Shown: one piece after another, positions 8,626-17,822 of the stretch
Layout of the letters: each line of letters opens with the position of its first letter
Position numbering within the stretch: position 1 is the first letter of the stretch
NCBI RefSeq assembly: GCF_010179735.1
Contig: NZ_JAAEEH010000019.1
Location: 1-58,246 of the forward strand
Reading direction: 5' to 3'
Length of the DNA stretch: 58,246 bases
From: Anaerotalea alkaliphila
Lineage (GTDB): Bacteria; Bacillota; Clostridia; Lachnospirales; Vallitaleaceae
Translations under genes and position numbers: made by a program
Notes under the pieces: model-generated
What the model was told of the DNA's origin: nothing
Databases searched by the model: none
Seen by the model: the letters and a program-made list of their open reading frames with translations, nothing else

Positions 8626-9630
8626 TTAATATTTAAATTGCTTCAATCCCATTGTATCCACTTCCATGTCGACAAGTTCCTTCAACTCCTCGTCCAGCTT
8701 CAAGATGCTCAACGTCACACCCATCATTTCCAGGGACGTGAAGTAGTTGCCCACATAAGACCTGTGTACCTTGATGCCCTTTTCAGCCAGAATCTCTTCC
8801 ACCCGGTTGTACACGATATACTGTTCCATGACCGGAGTGGCACCCAGTCCGGAAACCAGGACGACAACCTCGTCTCCCGACATAAAAGGCTGGTCCGGCA
8901 GGATGATGTCGGTCATGATTTCTGCTATTTCATCGGCGGTTCCCAAAGGCATAACCTTAACTCCCGGCTCCCCATGGTGTCCGATACCCACTTCCATGGT
9001 CCCCGGCTCGATCTGGAAGTTGGGCGACCCCACGGATGGGATGGTGCACGGTGCCAGTCCCACCCCGACGCTCTTGGTGTTGTCGATGGCCTTCTGGGCG
9101 ACCGCTATGACTTCGTCCAGCGTTCCGCCCAACGCAGCCTTGGCGCCTCCCACTTTCCACATGAAGATCTCGCCGGCTACGCCCCTTCTTTTTTCCGGTT
9201 GGTCCTTGGGCGCGGATGCCACGTCATCGTTGGCGACAACCGTCTTGACGGTGATGTCTTCCATTTCCGCCATCTTCATCGCCATCTTCACGTTCATGTT
9301 GTCACCTGCATAGTTTCCGTACAGACAAGCGATTCCAGCCCCCGAATCGGCTTCCTTGAATGCGTCGAAGAATGCCTTGGCTGTCGGGGAGGAAAAAATC
9401 TCTCCAACGGCTACCGCGTCCACCATGTTTCTTCCGATATATCCCGCAAAGGCGGGCTTGTGTCCGGAACCTCCACCGGTTACGATCCCGACCTTTCCCT
9501 TCACCGGCGCGTCCTTGTATTTCAGGACCCTGGGGTTCTCTGTTCCCACCAGGATGTCGCTGTGCACTTTGACGAATCCCTTCAGCATATCCTCAACCGC
9601 GTAATCCGGATTGTTCACCATTCTTTGCAT
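8626..9630 (-). CDS. dhaK: Dihydroxyacetone kinase-type subunit DhaK
   Basis: The 334-residue protein is the substrate-binding K subunit. It has the TGGGSGHKPAFAG motif (His57), NYAGDNMN with Asp110, and GIGHHGEPG with the histidine (218/219) that in this family forms a covalent hemiaminal with the keto substrate. The start at 9630 is chosen because GGAGG lies 9 bases upstream inside the end of rpiB; the longer reading upstream is the rpiB gene in another frame. Gene order rpiB-dhaK-dhaL and a nearby dehydrogenase suggest that the substrate is erythrulose rather than, or as well as, dihydroxyacetone. Confidence 0.92.
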   Translation of the reverse strand: MQRMVNNPDYAVEDMLKGFVKVHSDILVGTENPRVLKYKDAPVKGKVGIVTGGGSGHKPAFAGYIGRNMVDAVAVGEIFSSPTAKAFFDAFKEADSGAGIACLYGNYAGDNMNVKMAMKMAEMEDITVKTVVANDDVASAPKDQPEKRRGVAGEIFMWKVGGAKAALGGTLDEVIAVAQKAIDNTKSVGVGLAPCTIPSVGSPNFQIEPGTMEVGIGHHGEPGVKVMPLGTADEIAEIMTDIILPDQPFMSGDEVVVLVSGLGATPVMEQYIVYNRVEEILAEKGIKVHRSYVGNYFTSLEMMGVTLSILKLDEELKELVDMEVDTMGLKQFKY

Positions 9631-9631
9631 G

Positions 9632-10090
9632 TCATTTGCCTCCTCTGATGAATTTTTGCTCGTACTCCATGATCTTTTCCACTTTGGCGGCGGATCCTCC
9701 ACCTGCGAAATCACACTCCAACCACACCTTGACCAGCTCTTTGGCCAGTTCGGGGCCGATGACACGTTCCCCCAGGGTCATGATCTGGCAGTCGTTGCTT
9801 CTTATGGACCTCTGGGTGGAGAAAAGGTCATGGCAGACCGCTGCACGGATTCCAGGCACCTTGTTGGCTGCAATGGCCATTCCGATTCCTGTTCCACAAA
9901 TGAGGATTCCCCTTTCCTGGTCTCCTGCCAATACGCCCTCGCAGACCTTTACAGCCGTATCGGGGTACAGGGAAGGTTCTGGGGTGTATACGCCGTAGTC
10001 CTCCACCTCATGTCCCAGTTCAACCAACAGGATTTTTATCGTTTCCTTCAATGCGATGGCGGCATCATCGCAACCGATTGCTATTTTCAA
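9632..10090 (-). CDS. RpiB/LacAB-family sugar phosphate isomerase
   Basis: The 152-residue protein is an aldose-ketose phosphate isomerase of the RpiB family. It starts with IGCDDAA, where the usual RpiB is GSDHAG, and has the catalytic CGTGIGM cysteine segment and the R-x-x-SNDCQIMTLGER region. The changed first motif suggests a substrate other than ribose-5-phosphate. In known tetritol pathways an RpiB relative interconverts D-erythrulose-4-phosphate and D-erythrose-4-phosphate, which fits the adjacent dhaKL and the transketolase at the end of the locus. The stop is one base from the dhaK start. Confidence 0.88.
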   Translation of the reverse strand: MKIAIGCDDAAIALKETIKILLVELGHEVEDYGVYTPEPSLYPDTAVKVCEGVLAGDQERGILICGTGIGMAIAANKVPGIRAAVCHDLFSTQRSIRSNDCQIMTLGERVIGPELAKELVKVWLECDFAGGGSAAKVEKIMEYEQKFIRGGK

Positions 10091-10101
10091 TGCTCTACCT
10101 C

Positions 10102-11223
10102 CTATTTTGCACGAATGACTTCGCCTGTTTCAACGTCGAAGAGATGGGTCTTGTCCGCCTTGACTTCAAGCTTCACCGGGTCTCCCTGCTTGTATCTCTT
10201 CTCATCCGGAGTGACCAGTGTAAGGAACTCCGTCCCTACCCTGAAGCTGATTTTCCTTTCTTCTCCCAGGTTCTCGAATACGGAAATCTTGGCGTCGGAC
10301 CCCTTGCTGTTTTCATCACCAATCATCAGGTCTGTGGGCCTTACGCCCAATCTGACCTTCATGCCTTCGGACACCACAGGAAGGTATCTATCCGGAACAG
10401 GTATCGCTATGTCGGCATCGACAAATTTGAAGAAGGTTCCCTTGTCGGTTTTTTCTACTTTTACGGTGTTGATGTTCATGGGGGGTTCCCCGATGAATCC
10501 GGCAACGAATTCATTGACCGGATTGTCATAGACTTCCAAAGGTGTCCCGAACTGCTGCAGCTCACCATCTTTCATGATTGCGATCCTGTCCGCCAAGGAC
10601 ATGGCCTCCAACTGGTCGTGGGTCACGATGATGGTTGTGCATTTGATTTCCTTGTGCAGCCTCTGCAGCTCGATCCGCAGCACCTGCCGCATTTTCCCAT
10701 CCAAATGGGACATGGGCTCATCCAGCAGCAACAGCTTGGGCTTCCTGATGATCGCACGCGCCAGGTTGACCCTTTGTTTCTGTCCGCCGCTGAGTTTTGC
10801 CGGCCGCATCTCAAGCAATTCCTCAACTTTCAGCATGGGGGCGATCCGGTCGATTTCCTTCTTGATGTCATCCGCAGATACGTTTTTTGCCTTCAGGTTG
10901 AACGCGATGTTGTCATAGACGGAAAGCGGGGGATACAAGGCATAGTCTTCGAATGCCAGGCCGATGCCCCGGTCTTTGGGGTCCACGTCGTTCACTTTCA
11001 TATCGCCAATGTAGATTTCACCGTCGGTGATATCCTCCAGGCCGGCGATCATGCGCAGGCTCGTCGTCTTTCCGCAACCGGATGGTCCCAGGATGCCGAT
11101 GAATTCCCCGTCTTCCGTCTCCAGGCTGAAGTTGTTGACCGCAAGGGGATTGACCGCTTTCTTCTTTTTCTTGTCCTTGTTCTCATATCTTTTGAATACG
11201 TTCTTCAGGATCAGCTTCGCCAT
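10102..11223 (-). CDS. ABC transporter ATPase, MalK/UgpC type (second of two)
   Basis: The 373-residue protein has Walker A GPSGCGKTT near residue 43, a Q-loop, the LSGGQKQRVNLARA signature, Walker B LLLLDEP, the switch histidine in VTHDQ, and a C-terminal TOBE/MalK regulatory domain. It powers uptake of a sugar or polyol with the two permeases encoded just upstream. Its start overlaps the stop of the other ATPase gene by one base. Two non-identical ATPases in one sugar importer suggest a heterodimer, as in the rhizobial glycerol transporter GlpST. Confidence 0.92.
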   Translation of the reverse strand: MAKLILKNVFKRYENKDKKKKKAVNPLAVNNFSLETEDGEFIGILGPSGCGKTTSLRMIAGLEDITDGEIYIGDMKVNDVDPKDRGIGLAFEDYALYPPLSVYDNIAFNLKAKNVSADDIKKEIDRIAPMLKVEELLEMRPAKLSGGQKQRVNLARAIIRKPKLLLLDEPMSHLDGKMRQVLRIELQRLHKEIKCTTIIVTHDQLEAMSLADRIAIMKDGELQQFGTPLEVYDNPVNEFVAGFIGEPPMNINTVKVEKTDKGTFFKFVDADIAIPVPDRYLPVVSEGMKVRLGVRPTDLMIGDENSKGSDAKISVFENLGEERKISFRVGTEFLTLVTPDEKRYKQGDPVKLEVKADKTHLFDVETGEVIRAK

Positions 11224-12359
11224 TAGTCCACCTCCAGCAACTGCTTCTGATTATGCCTGATGATGAAGTTTCCATCCTCGGCATTGAAAAACATTGCTTT
11301 ATCCATTTTTACGTTCACGTAGATCGGTTGGTCCAATTCGACCTTGATATCATTGGGGGCGATGACCCGCAGTTTCTCTCCGTTGACGTCGACCACAAGG
11401 ATCGTCTTGTTTCCAATCGGCTCCACACTGTAGACGGTCGCATCCATATACTCGGGGGAAACTTTCGTGAAACTGTAGTTGAAGTCGTTTCCCCTGAGGC
11501 CTATCCTGATTTTCGTATAGCCGCCGTCGTTGATGACCTTGGCCACGTCTTCCGGTATCAGATGCGGCTTCTTCTGGCCAAGCATCACCCCACCCAGAAC
11601 ACCATCCTCATCCACCAGATCGATTTCAAATATGTTGATTTCAGGATCCCCCATCAACCTCGCCACAAACTCATTGGCCGGTGTCAGGTAGACTTCCTCT
11701 CCCGTTCCGATCTGGACGATTTTCCCTTCATTGATGATTCCCACCCGGTCCCCCAGGCTCAACGCCTCCAGGTAATCGTGGGTGACATAGATGGTTGTCG
11801 TGCTGAATTCGTGCTGCATTTCCTTCAGCTCCGCCCTCATGACGTGCCTGAGTTTCGCATCCAGGTGGGCGATGGGCTCGTCCATCAGGAAGACATTGGG
11901 ATCCCGCACCAGGGCTCTTCCCAATGCGGTCCGCTGCCGCTGGCCGTTGCTGACCTGGCTGGGAAGACGTTCCAGCAGATGGTCGATTTTCATCATGCTT
12001 GCAACCTTGTGCACTTCCCTTTTGATTGTCGCTTCATCTTTCTTATACAGGGGGCTCCGCATGGGGGATGCGATGTTGTCGAATATGTTCATGTGGGGGT
12101 ACAGCGCATAGTTTTCAAACACCATGGAAATGTTCCTCTTCGCAGGCTCCACAAGGTTCACGTTCTCATCGCTGATCCTCACCTCTCCCACTTCGGGAAA
12201 TTCCACGCCGGCGATGACTTTCAGCAGGGTCGTCTTGCCGGCTCCCGCCGGACCGAAAAGCACAAAGAACTCTTTATCATGGATCGTCAGGTCGATGCCG
12301 TCCAGGGCAACCGTCTTGTTGAATCTTTTCGTTACGTTGACCAAATCGATTTTTGCCAT
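11223..12359 (-). CDS. ABC transporter ATPase, MalK/UgpC type (first of two)
   Basis: The 378-residue protein has Walker A GPAGAGKTT, a degenerate signature VSNGQRQRTALGRA in place of LSGGQ, Walker B FLMDEP, a VTHDY switch region and a C-terminal TOBE domain. The altered signature and the tyrosine after the switch histidine differ from its downstream neighbour, which has the consensus signature. In a heterodimer this could create one strong and one weak ATP site. GGAG precedes the ATG. It lies 13 bases after the permease gene. Confidence 0.9.
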   Translation of the reverse strand: MAKIDLVNVTKRFNKTVALDGIDLTIHDKEFFVLFGPAGAGKTTLLKVIAGVEFPEVGEVRISDENVNLVEPAKRNISMVFENYALYPHMNIFDNIASPMRSPLYKKDEATIKREVHKVASMMKIDHLLERLPSQVSNGQRQRTALGRALVRDPNVFLMDEPIAHLDAKLRHVMRAELKEMQHEFSTTTIYVTHDYLEALSLGDRVGIINEGKIVQIGTGEEVYLTPANEFVARLMGDPEINIFEIDLVDEDGVLGGVMLGQKKPHLIPEDVAKVINDGGYTKIRIGLRGNDFNYSFTKVSPEYMDATVYSVEPIGNKTILVVDVNGEKLRVIAPNDIKVELDQPIYVNVKMDKAMFFNAEDGNFIIRHNQKQLLEVD

Positions 12360-12372
12360 ATGAATACTCTCC

Positions 12373-13203
12373 TTATCCTTTTACTGCTCCAAAACTCAGT
12401 CCCCTTACAAGGTGTTTCTGGATGATCAGAGCCAGAACGACTTCGGGCAGTGCCGCCACCGCTGCCGCTACCGCCATCTGGCCATAGTGGACCGTGTCGG
12501 AACCGATGTACCTGAGGGCTGCTACCGTTACCGTTTCAATCTGGAATCCGCTGAGCAACAGGGGGAACGTGAAGTTGTTCCATGCAAAGATGAAGGCAAG
12601 CAGCGCGGATGCCACCAGGCCGGGCTTGATCAAGGGAAGCAGGATCTTGAAGAACACCTGATACCAGGAATATCCGTCCAGATTCGCCGCCTGTTCCACT
12701 TCAACGGAAATATCCTCGAAGTAGCCTCTAAGAACCCAGATCAGAAGCGGCAAGGTAATCAATTGGTAAACCCAGATCAGGCCGAAATAGGTGTCGTACA
12801 GGCCGATCTTCTGGTAGATCATGAACAAGGGCAGGATGACCAGGATTTCGGGGGCAAACCTGAAGGATAGGATGGTGAATGCCAAGTCCTCCTTTTTGGA
12901 GAAATTGTATCTTGCCAGCGCATAGGCACCCGGAACCCCCACCAACAGGGAGAGGAGCACTGCACCACCGCTGACGATGATGTTGTTGATAAAGGCCTTG
13001 ACATAATCCGTTCCCTGCAGGATGACAATCCGGTAATTTTCCAGCGTCGGTGTGAAGACAAAGGTTGTATTGAACATCTGGGCATCGCTTTTGAATGTGA
13101 GAAGGATCAGCCAGAAAAGCGGGAATATCGCGAAAATCGCATAGATTGTAAGCAAGCCTGTGAATCCTATTGATTTTAACATCTCTTTCGATTTGTGATT
13201 CAT
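12373..13203 (-). CDS. ABC sugar transporter permease, MalG type
   Basis: The 276-residue protein is the second permease of a CUT1-type carbohydrate importer. It begins with a positively charged stretch and a hydrophobic span, has about six membrane spans, and carries the EAA-loop motif EVEQAANLDGYSWYQVFFKILLP that contacts the ATPase. GGAGGT precedes the start. It lies 14 bases after the MalF-type gene. Confidence 0.93.
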   Translation of the reverse strand: MNHKSKEMLKSIGFTGLLTIYAIFAIFPLFWLILLTFKSDAQMFNTTFVFTPTLENYRIVILQGTDYVKAFINNIIVSGGAVLLSLLVGVPGAYALARYNFSKKEDLAFTILSFRFAPEILVILPLFMIYQKIGLYDTYFGLIWVYQLITLPLLIWVLRGYFEDISVEVEQAANLDGYSWYQVFFKILLPLIKPGLVASALLAFIFAWNNFTFPLLLSGFQIETVTVAALRYIGSDTVHYGQMAVAAAVAALPEVVLALIIQKHLVRGLSFGAVKG

Positions 13204-13217
13204 AGTTACCTCCTATG

Positions 13218-14144
13218 TTAATTGCCGGCGGCCTGTTTCTGGACCTTGAGCCATGCTTTGACCAGTTTGCTGCTGATGAAGTAAATGACCGCCCAAAGGA
13301 ACAGCAGGTAAGGAAGCGCCTCGCCCAGTTTCATGAACGCAAATCCGGTATTGTATCCTGTAAGGGACAGATTCATCAGGGTATTTCCCGGACCGCCTTT
13401 GGTCAATGCAAAAATGATCGCATATTCCTGCAAAGCAGCCATCAGCCGGAAAATCAGGGCGATGAAGATGAAGGGTTTCAACATGGGCAGTGTCAGGGTC
13501 CTGAAAGTGAACCAGGCGGATCCGCCGTCGATTTTTGCGGATTCGAAGGGGGATTTGGGCAGCGACTGCAGCCCTGCCAACATCAGCAGCATGACGAAGG
13601 GGATGTAGACCCAGCAGTCGATCATCACGGCGGTCATCAGGGCCGTATCCGGAGAGGATGCCCAAGGGAAATTGTAAACGCCGAACAGGTTAAGGAATTT
13701 CTCCACGATTCCCACCGAGTTGTTCAACATCAGTTGCCAAATGAGTGTGGCGATTACCGGAGCAATCATCAGCGGAAAAATCAAGAGGATTCTGAGGATT
13801 TTCGTGTATCGGTTCTCACGCATCAGCAGCAGGGCGACTCCCAGGCCGATGCACATTTGCAGCCCCGTCGTCAACAACCCGTATTGGGCGGTGACTTTCA
13901 CCGAGTGCCAAAAAACGCTTGACCCCAGGATGTTTTGCCAATTTCTTAATGCGACAAATTCATAACCTTGCCTTGCGAAGGAGTAGTTCGTCAGCGAGTA
14001 GAATATGGCCGTTGCAAACGGAACAAGGATTCCGATTGTCAAGAGCAGCGATGGGGCTATGATCAAATAGGGTCTTGCCTTTGTCCAAAATGGTACCTTA
14101 TTATGCTTATCGTGCGTATAATGAACATTCATGCTTTTTTCCAC
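13218..14144 (-). CDS. ABC sugar transporter permease, MalF type
   Basis: The 308-residue protein is the first permease of the importer, with about six membrane spans and an EAA-like motif in the segment SPFESAKIDGGSAWFTFRTLTLP. I favour the GTG start at 14144 because AAGGAGG lies 8 bases upstream. An in-frame ATG at 14171 would add nine residues but has only a weak, too-close AGGA. It acts with the MalG-type permease and the lipoprotein encoded 170 bases upstream. Confidence 0.9.
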   Translation of the reverse strand: MEKSMNVHYTHDKHNKVPFWTKARPYLIIAPSLLLTIGILVPFATAIFYSLTNYSFARQGYEFVALRNWQNILGSSVFWHSVKVTAQYGLLTTGLQMCIGLGVALLLMRENRYTKILRILLIFPLMIAPVIATLIWQLMLNNSVGIVEKFLNLFGVYNFPWASSPDTALMTAVMIDCWVYIPFVMLLMLAGLQSLPKSPFESAKIDGGSAWFTFRTLTLPMLKPFIFIALIFRLMAALQEYAIIFALTKGGPGNTLMNLSLTGYNTGFAFMKLGEALPYLLFLWAVIYFISSKLVKAWLKVQKQAAGN

Positions 14145-14312
14145 GAATAGTTCCTCCTTATCGTAATTCATATTCCTGGCACGTTTTTTTCGTCCTTATG
14201 TAAGATAAAAGCAGATGGCCCATTGAATGATGGATGTCTTTTGCCGGCATACCCTCCAACTTCAAGTAGACACATCTGCTCATCTTTATGCAAATACAGG
14301 CTTAGATTAAGA

Positions 14313-15749
14313 TTATTCTATTACGACATCCGAAACAATCTGATCCATTTTGACCTTGAGTGCATTCATTCCTTCTTCAACAGATGCATATTTTCCACCA
14401 ACGATGTCTTGCAGGGTTGCTGCCCATTCTGTAGTCGTTTCAAAGAAATGGGGTTGGGGTGTGAACTGGATTGTGGTGCCGTCAACCGTTTCTTCCATTG
14501 CTTGCGCATATCCTTTGGATTTGGCAAAGACCGCCTGGAATTCGGGATCGTTGAACACGGATTGTCTAGCAGGGTCAACCGCGCTGGCGTTGATCGCCGC
14601 CCACAACTGATATTCGGGTCCTGTGAAGTACTGCATGAACAACCAAGCGGCTGTCTTGTTCTTTGAATACTCGTTCATCCCCAGGGACCAGGTCCAAAGG
14701 TTGGAATTGATTTGCGTCATTCCTTCAGGCAGCGGAGGGCTTACCCAAGCAAGATTTCCGGCTTCCTGGGAAGCACCGTCGGGATTCTGGAAATAGCCGT
14801 TGCAGCTTGCATCGAACAGCATGGCCGCTTTGCCGGCACCAAAGTCTGCGCCCGCCTGATACCAGGTGTAGCTGGACCAGGAAGGTGATCCGCCCGCTTT
14901 GATCAGGTCCACCCACATTTCGGTCATTTCAATCGCTTCAGGAGAGTTTACTTTCGACACCAGCTTGCCGTCTTCCACTGCGAAGTCCACCGCACCGTAG
15001 TTGGAATAGGTGGTCATGTATCCGGCATGGATTGTTCCCCAGTTTCTCGCACCGCGGATTGCAAGCGCATAGGTGCCAGGTCCGTCGAACTCGTTCAGTT
15101 CCTTTGTCAACTTCAGCAGGTCTTCCATTGTTTTCGGGGGCTCCAGACCTCTTTCCTCAAACACCTTCTTGTTGTACGCAAGGTTGTTTGTCTCGAATCC
15201 GATCGGCAGCGCCCATTGGGGGCCTGTGCCCACCTTGTTGCCTGGAACAAGGTCCCATTTCAAGGCATCCACGATTTTGGGGAAGAAGTCGTCCATGTTG
15301 TAATCGGGGTTGGTCATGTTCGGGTCTTCGATGAAAGGCGTCAAGTCCGCAACATAACCGGCTGGAGCATATTGCCAAAGCTGGTAGGCGCCCGTCATGA
15401 AGATGTCCGGATTGCCTGAACGGGAGTTGAGCGCTGTGGTCAGTTTGTCGAAATAGTTTTCTTCCGGTGTGAGCGCATATTCCACTTTTATTCCTGTGAG
15501 CGCTTCAAATTCCGGAATCTTTTGGATGATGCCATCCGCATAGGTATGTTGATTGAACATCACCTGGATCTTGGATCCGGAAGCCATATCCCAACTGAAT
15601 CCTTCCGATGGAGTTGCTGCTCCACCACCGCCTGTAGCGGTTCCTCCTCCAGGTGCCGGTTCTTGTTTTCCACAACCAACCAGACTTGCCATGATCAGCA
15701 CCACCAGCATTGCCGAAATGATGCCTTTGAACTTCTTTGAAACGATCAT
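14313..15749 (-). CDS. ABC sugar transporter substrate-binding lipoprotein
   Basis: The 478-residue protein has a lipoprotein signal peptide with the lipobox LVGC around residue 26, a glycine-rich linker and an extracellular solute-binding fold of the family 1 type. It captures the sugar or polyol outside the membrane and delivers it to the permeases. It is the first gene of the minus-strand run and has its own upstream control region. The 168-base gap before the permease gene could allow differential expression; I see only a weak long-range complement (GCAGATG with CATCTGC) there. AAGGAGG precedes the ATG. Confidence 0.93.
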   Translation of the reverse strand: MIVSKKFKGIISAMLVVLIMASLVGCGKQEPAPGGGTATGGGGAATPSEGFSWDMASGSKIQVMFNQHTYADGIIQKIPEFEALTGIKVEYALTPEENYFDKLTTALNSRSGNPDIFMTGAYQLWQYAPAGYVADLTPFIEDPNMTNPDYNMDDFFPKIVDALKWDLVPGNKVGTGPQWALPIGFETNNLAYNKKVFEERGLEPPKTMEDLLKLTKELNEFDGPGTYALAIRGARNWGTIHAGYMTTYSNYGAVDFAVEDGKLVSKVNSPEAIEMTEMWVDLIKAGGSPSWSSYTWYQAGADFGAGKAAMLFDASCNGYFQNPDGASQEAGNLAWVSPPLPEGMTQINSNLWTWSLGMNEYSKNKTAAWLFMQYFTGPEYQLWAAINASAVDPARQSVFNDPEFQAVFAKSKGYAQAMEETVDGTTIQFTPQPHFFETTTEWAATLQDIVGGKYASVEEGMNALKVKMDQIVSDVVIE

Positions 15750-16141
15750 AACCTTACCTCCTTTTGTTGTTTATTGATACTTTCCGGATGTGCAACTCGT
15801 TTTGATTGTATATGTTGTACATCTCGTAAGGTTATTATAGCACCGGCCCTGGAAAATAAAAATGAACTCTGTTTTTAAATATGGAAATTTCATTCACGAT
15901 TTCTTCATACTTTTTTCATACTTTCTGTTAGGTGTCTCATTTTTCACAATATTGACAGTAATATTTTTCAGGTTATATCAATATTTTTAATATTTGCATT
16001 GAATGTTCCACTTGATGGTGCTATACTAAGTTTGGTTTTAGCAAACGGTTTTATGTTTTGTTGAATATTCCCATAATCCACCGAAAAATGCCTTCACGCG
16101 CACGTAAATGACATAATTGCGCGCATCGGGCGGTTTTTTTT
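15750..16141. promoter_or_regulatory. Divergent control region between binding protein and response regulator
   Basis: The 392-base AT-rich gap has promoters for both directions. On the plus strand TTGAAT (15999-16004) is 17 bases from TATACT (16022-16027), with an extended TG upstream of the second box, pointing at the regulator gene. On the minus strand a TATAAT lies at 15834-15839, pointing at the lipoprotein gene, with no good -35 box, as expected for an activator-dependent promoter. A GC-rich stretch with GCGCA/TGCGC complements lies at about 16097-16125 in the regulator leader. No operator could be assigned with confidence. Confidence 0.6.
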
Positions 16142-17767
16142 GTGGATGCCGACCACAGCGGGGGGCTCATTTTGAAAAAGGTTTTGATAGCAGACGACGA
16201 GTTGTTGGTGCGGATCGGGTTGAAGACCACAATCGATTGGGAGAAGAATGGGTTTTCCATCGTTGGTGAAGCCCAAAACGGCAAAGAGGCCATTGAGCTT
16301 TTTGACAGATATGACCCCGACATTCTGATCACAGACATCCGCATGCCCATCATCGATGGACTGCAGCTGATCCAGACGCTGCAGAAAAAGAAAAAGAATT
16401 TGAAATCCATCATTTTGACCCACTATGATGATTTTGCCTATGCGCAAAAGGCCATCAAGCTTGGGGCGTCCGAATACATCCTCAAGCACAACCTTTCCTC
16501 CGAAGAATTGCTCGGCATCCTGAAGAGATTATCCCTGGAGATCTCTTCCGCGGAGGGAGAAACCTCCCGACAGCCGGCGGAGCCATCCGTACTTCCGTAC
16601 CAGTCTTCCCTCGAGCAAATCCTGGAAAAATCGTATCTTTCCGCCGTGGGGAAACACCCCCTCAAGGACCTCTTGGACAAGAACAGCCTTTCGGTCGAGT
16701 ACCCTTCTTTTTTTATCCTATTTGGAAAATTGATTTACAATAGCGACAAGGAAATCGACATGCGGGAAAACACCCTGATAAAGAACATGTCAAAATCCCT
16801 TTTGCTGAGGGACAACAGCCGTTACGCCGAGATTTCATCCGAGGAAAACCTGCTGCTGCTGTTCAACATCGACTTCCTTACGGACAATCCCGAAGCGGAG
16901 CAATTGGAATATGCCCTTTCGCTGGAAAAGCATCTGCAACAATTTCTTGAAATCGACATGATCTTCGGAATAAGCAGGACCAGCAAGGATGTCTATGAAA
17001 TCCCCCTGCTTCTGGACCAGGCTAGAACCGCGGCGGAGAGGCACTATTTTGACGGCTCCAAAACCATCTTTTTCTACAATTCCCTGGAGGAGACGCACCC
17101 CGTAGCCTGCAGCGTCGACTACAATGGAATCTCCGAGCACGTGGACACCCTTGACTGCAGCAGGCTGCATGATTATATCGATGCCGTATTCCAAACGGTC
17201 TATCCATCCTACGACATCAACTCCGTGAACAAAATCTTCATCGATTTCATCAGTTTTGCCCGCATCCTGTACTTCAAAAAACACAGTGCCTCCGACACGG
17301 AAGTCGTGGAGAAGAAGTTCGACTACAGCAACTTCTGGAAGCTGGATTCTTTCGATTCCATCAAAAAATACGTCCACGACACCTACGATTTCATTTTTGC
17401 TTCCTCCGGAAGCCGGAAGAGTCTGTATTCCGCAGTGATTGCAAAAAGCATCGCATACATCAAACGCAATTACATGCGCAACATATCGCTGGAAGAGGTC
17501 GCCGCCTCGGCTGAAATCAGCAAGAGTTATCTGAGCCTTCTCTTCAAGCAGGAGACGGGGATAAAATTCTCCGACTTCCTCGCGAATTACCGCATAGAAC
17601 AGTCCAAGAAACTGATTCTCGAGACCAATTGCAAGGTCTATGAAATCGCCGAGCATGTGGGATTCGACAATCCCTACTATTTCAGCAGGGTGTTCAAAGA
17701 CCGGGTGGGCATGTCCTGCAAGGAGTTCAAGAACAAGCATCATGCAAACGACGCCTCTTCCCTTTGA
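16142..17767 (+). CDS. YesN-type response regulator with AraC DNA-binding domain
   Basis: The 541-residue protein has an N-terminal receiver domain (VLIADDE and the phospho-acceptor Asp65 in ITDIRMP), a long middle region and a C-terminal AraC-type double helix-turn-helix (from about residue 435, ending with VGFDNPYYFSRVFKDRVGMSCKEF). It probably activates the divergent transporter operon when phosphorylated by the YesM-like kinase encoded convergently at 17820-19541. The start is uncertain: GTG at 16142 opens the frame, but TTG at 16172 has a G-run at the right distance and would give a normal receiver N-terminus. Confidence 0.92.
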   Translation: MDADHSGGLILKKVLIADDELLVRIGLKTTIDWEKNGFSIVGEAQNGKEAIELFDRYDPDILITDIRMPIIDGLQLIQTLQKKKKNLKSIILTHYDDFAYAQKAIKLGASEYILKHNLSSEELLGILKRLSLEISSAEGETSRQPAEPSVLPYQSSLEQILEKSYLSAVGKHPLKDLLDKNSLSVEYPSFFILFGKLIYNSDKEIDMRENTLIKNMSKSLLLRDNSRYAEISSEENLLLLFNIDFLTDNPEAEQLEYALSLEKHLQQFLEIDMIFGISRTSKDVYEIPLLLDQARTAAERHYFDGSKTIFFYNSLEETHPVACSVDYNGISEHVDTLDCSRLHDYIDAVFQTVYPSYDINSVNKIFIDFISFARILYFKKHSASDTEVVEKKFDYSNFWKLDSFDSIKKYVHDTYDFIFASSGSRKSLYSAVIAKSIAYIKRNYMRNISLEEVAASAEISKSYLSLLFKQETGIKFSDFLANYRIEQSKKLILETNCKVYEIAEHVGFDNPYYFSRVFKDRVGMSCKEFKNKHHANDASSL

Positions 17768-17774
17768 TTCCACC

Positions 17775-17822
17775 AAAAAAAGAACACCGCCCTTCCGTCC
17801 GGAGGGCCGGTGTTCTTTTTTA
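17775..17822. terminator. Bidirectional intrinsic terminator between convergent regulator and kinase genes
   Basis: Arms AAGAACACCG and CGGTGTTCTT form a GC-containing stem around an inner CCCTT/GGAGGG pair. An A-run precedes it and a T-run follows, so it can terminate transcription from both sides. It overlaps the stop codon of the sensor kinase gene. Confidence 0.85.

Noticed and set aside
16097-16140. Attenuator in the leader of the response regulator
   Set aside because: GCGCA/TGCGC can pair weakly and a T-run follows, but the stem is short and the spacing poor; not enough for a terminator call.
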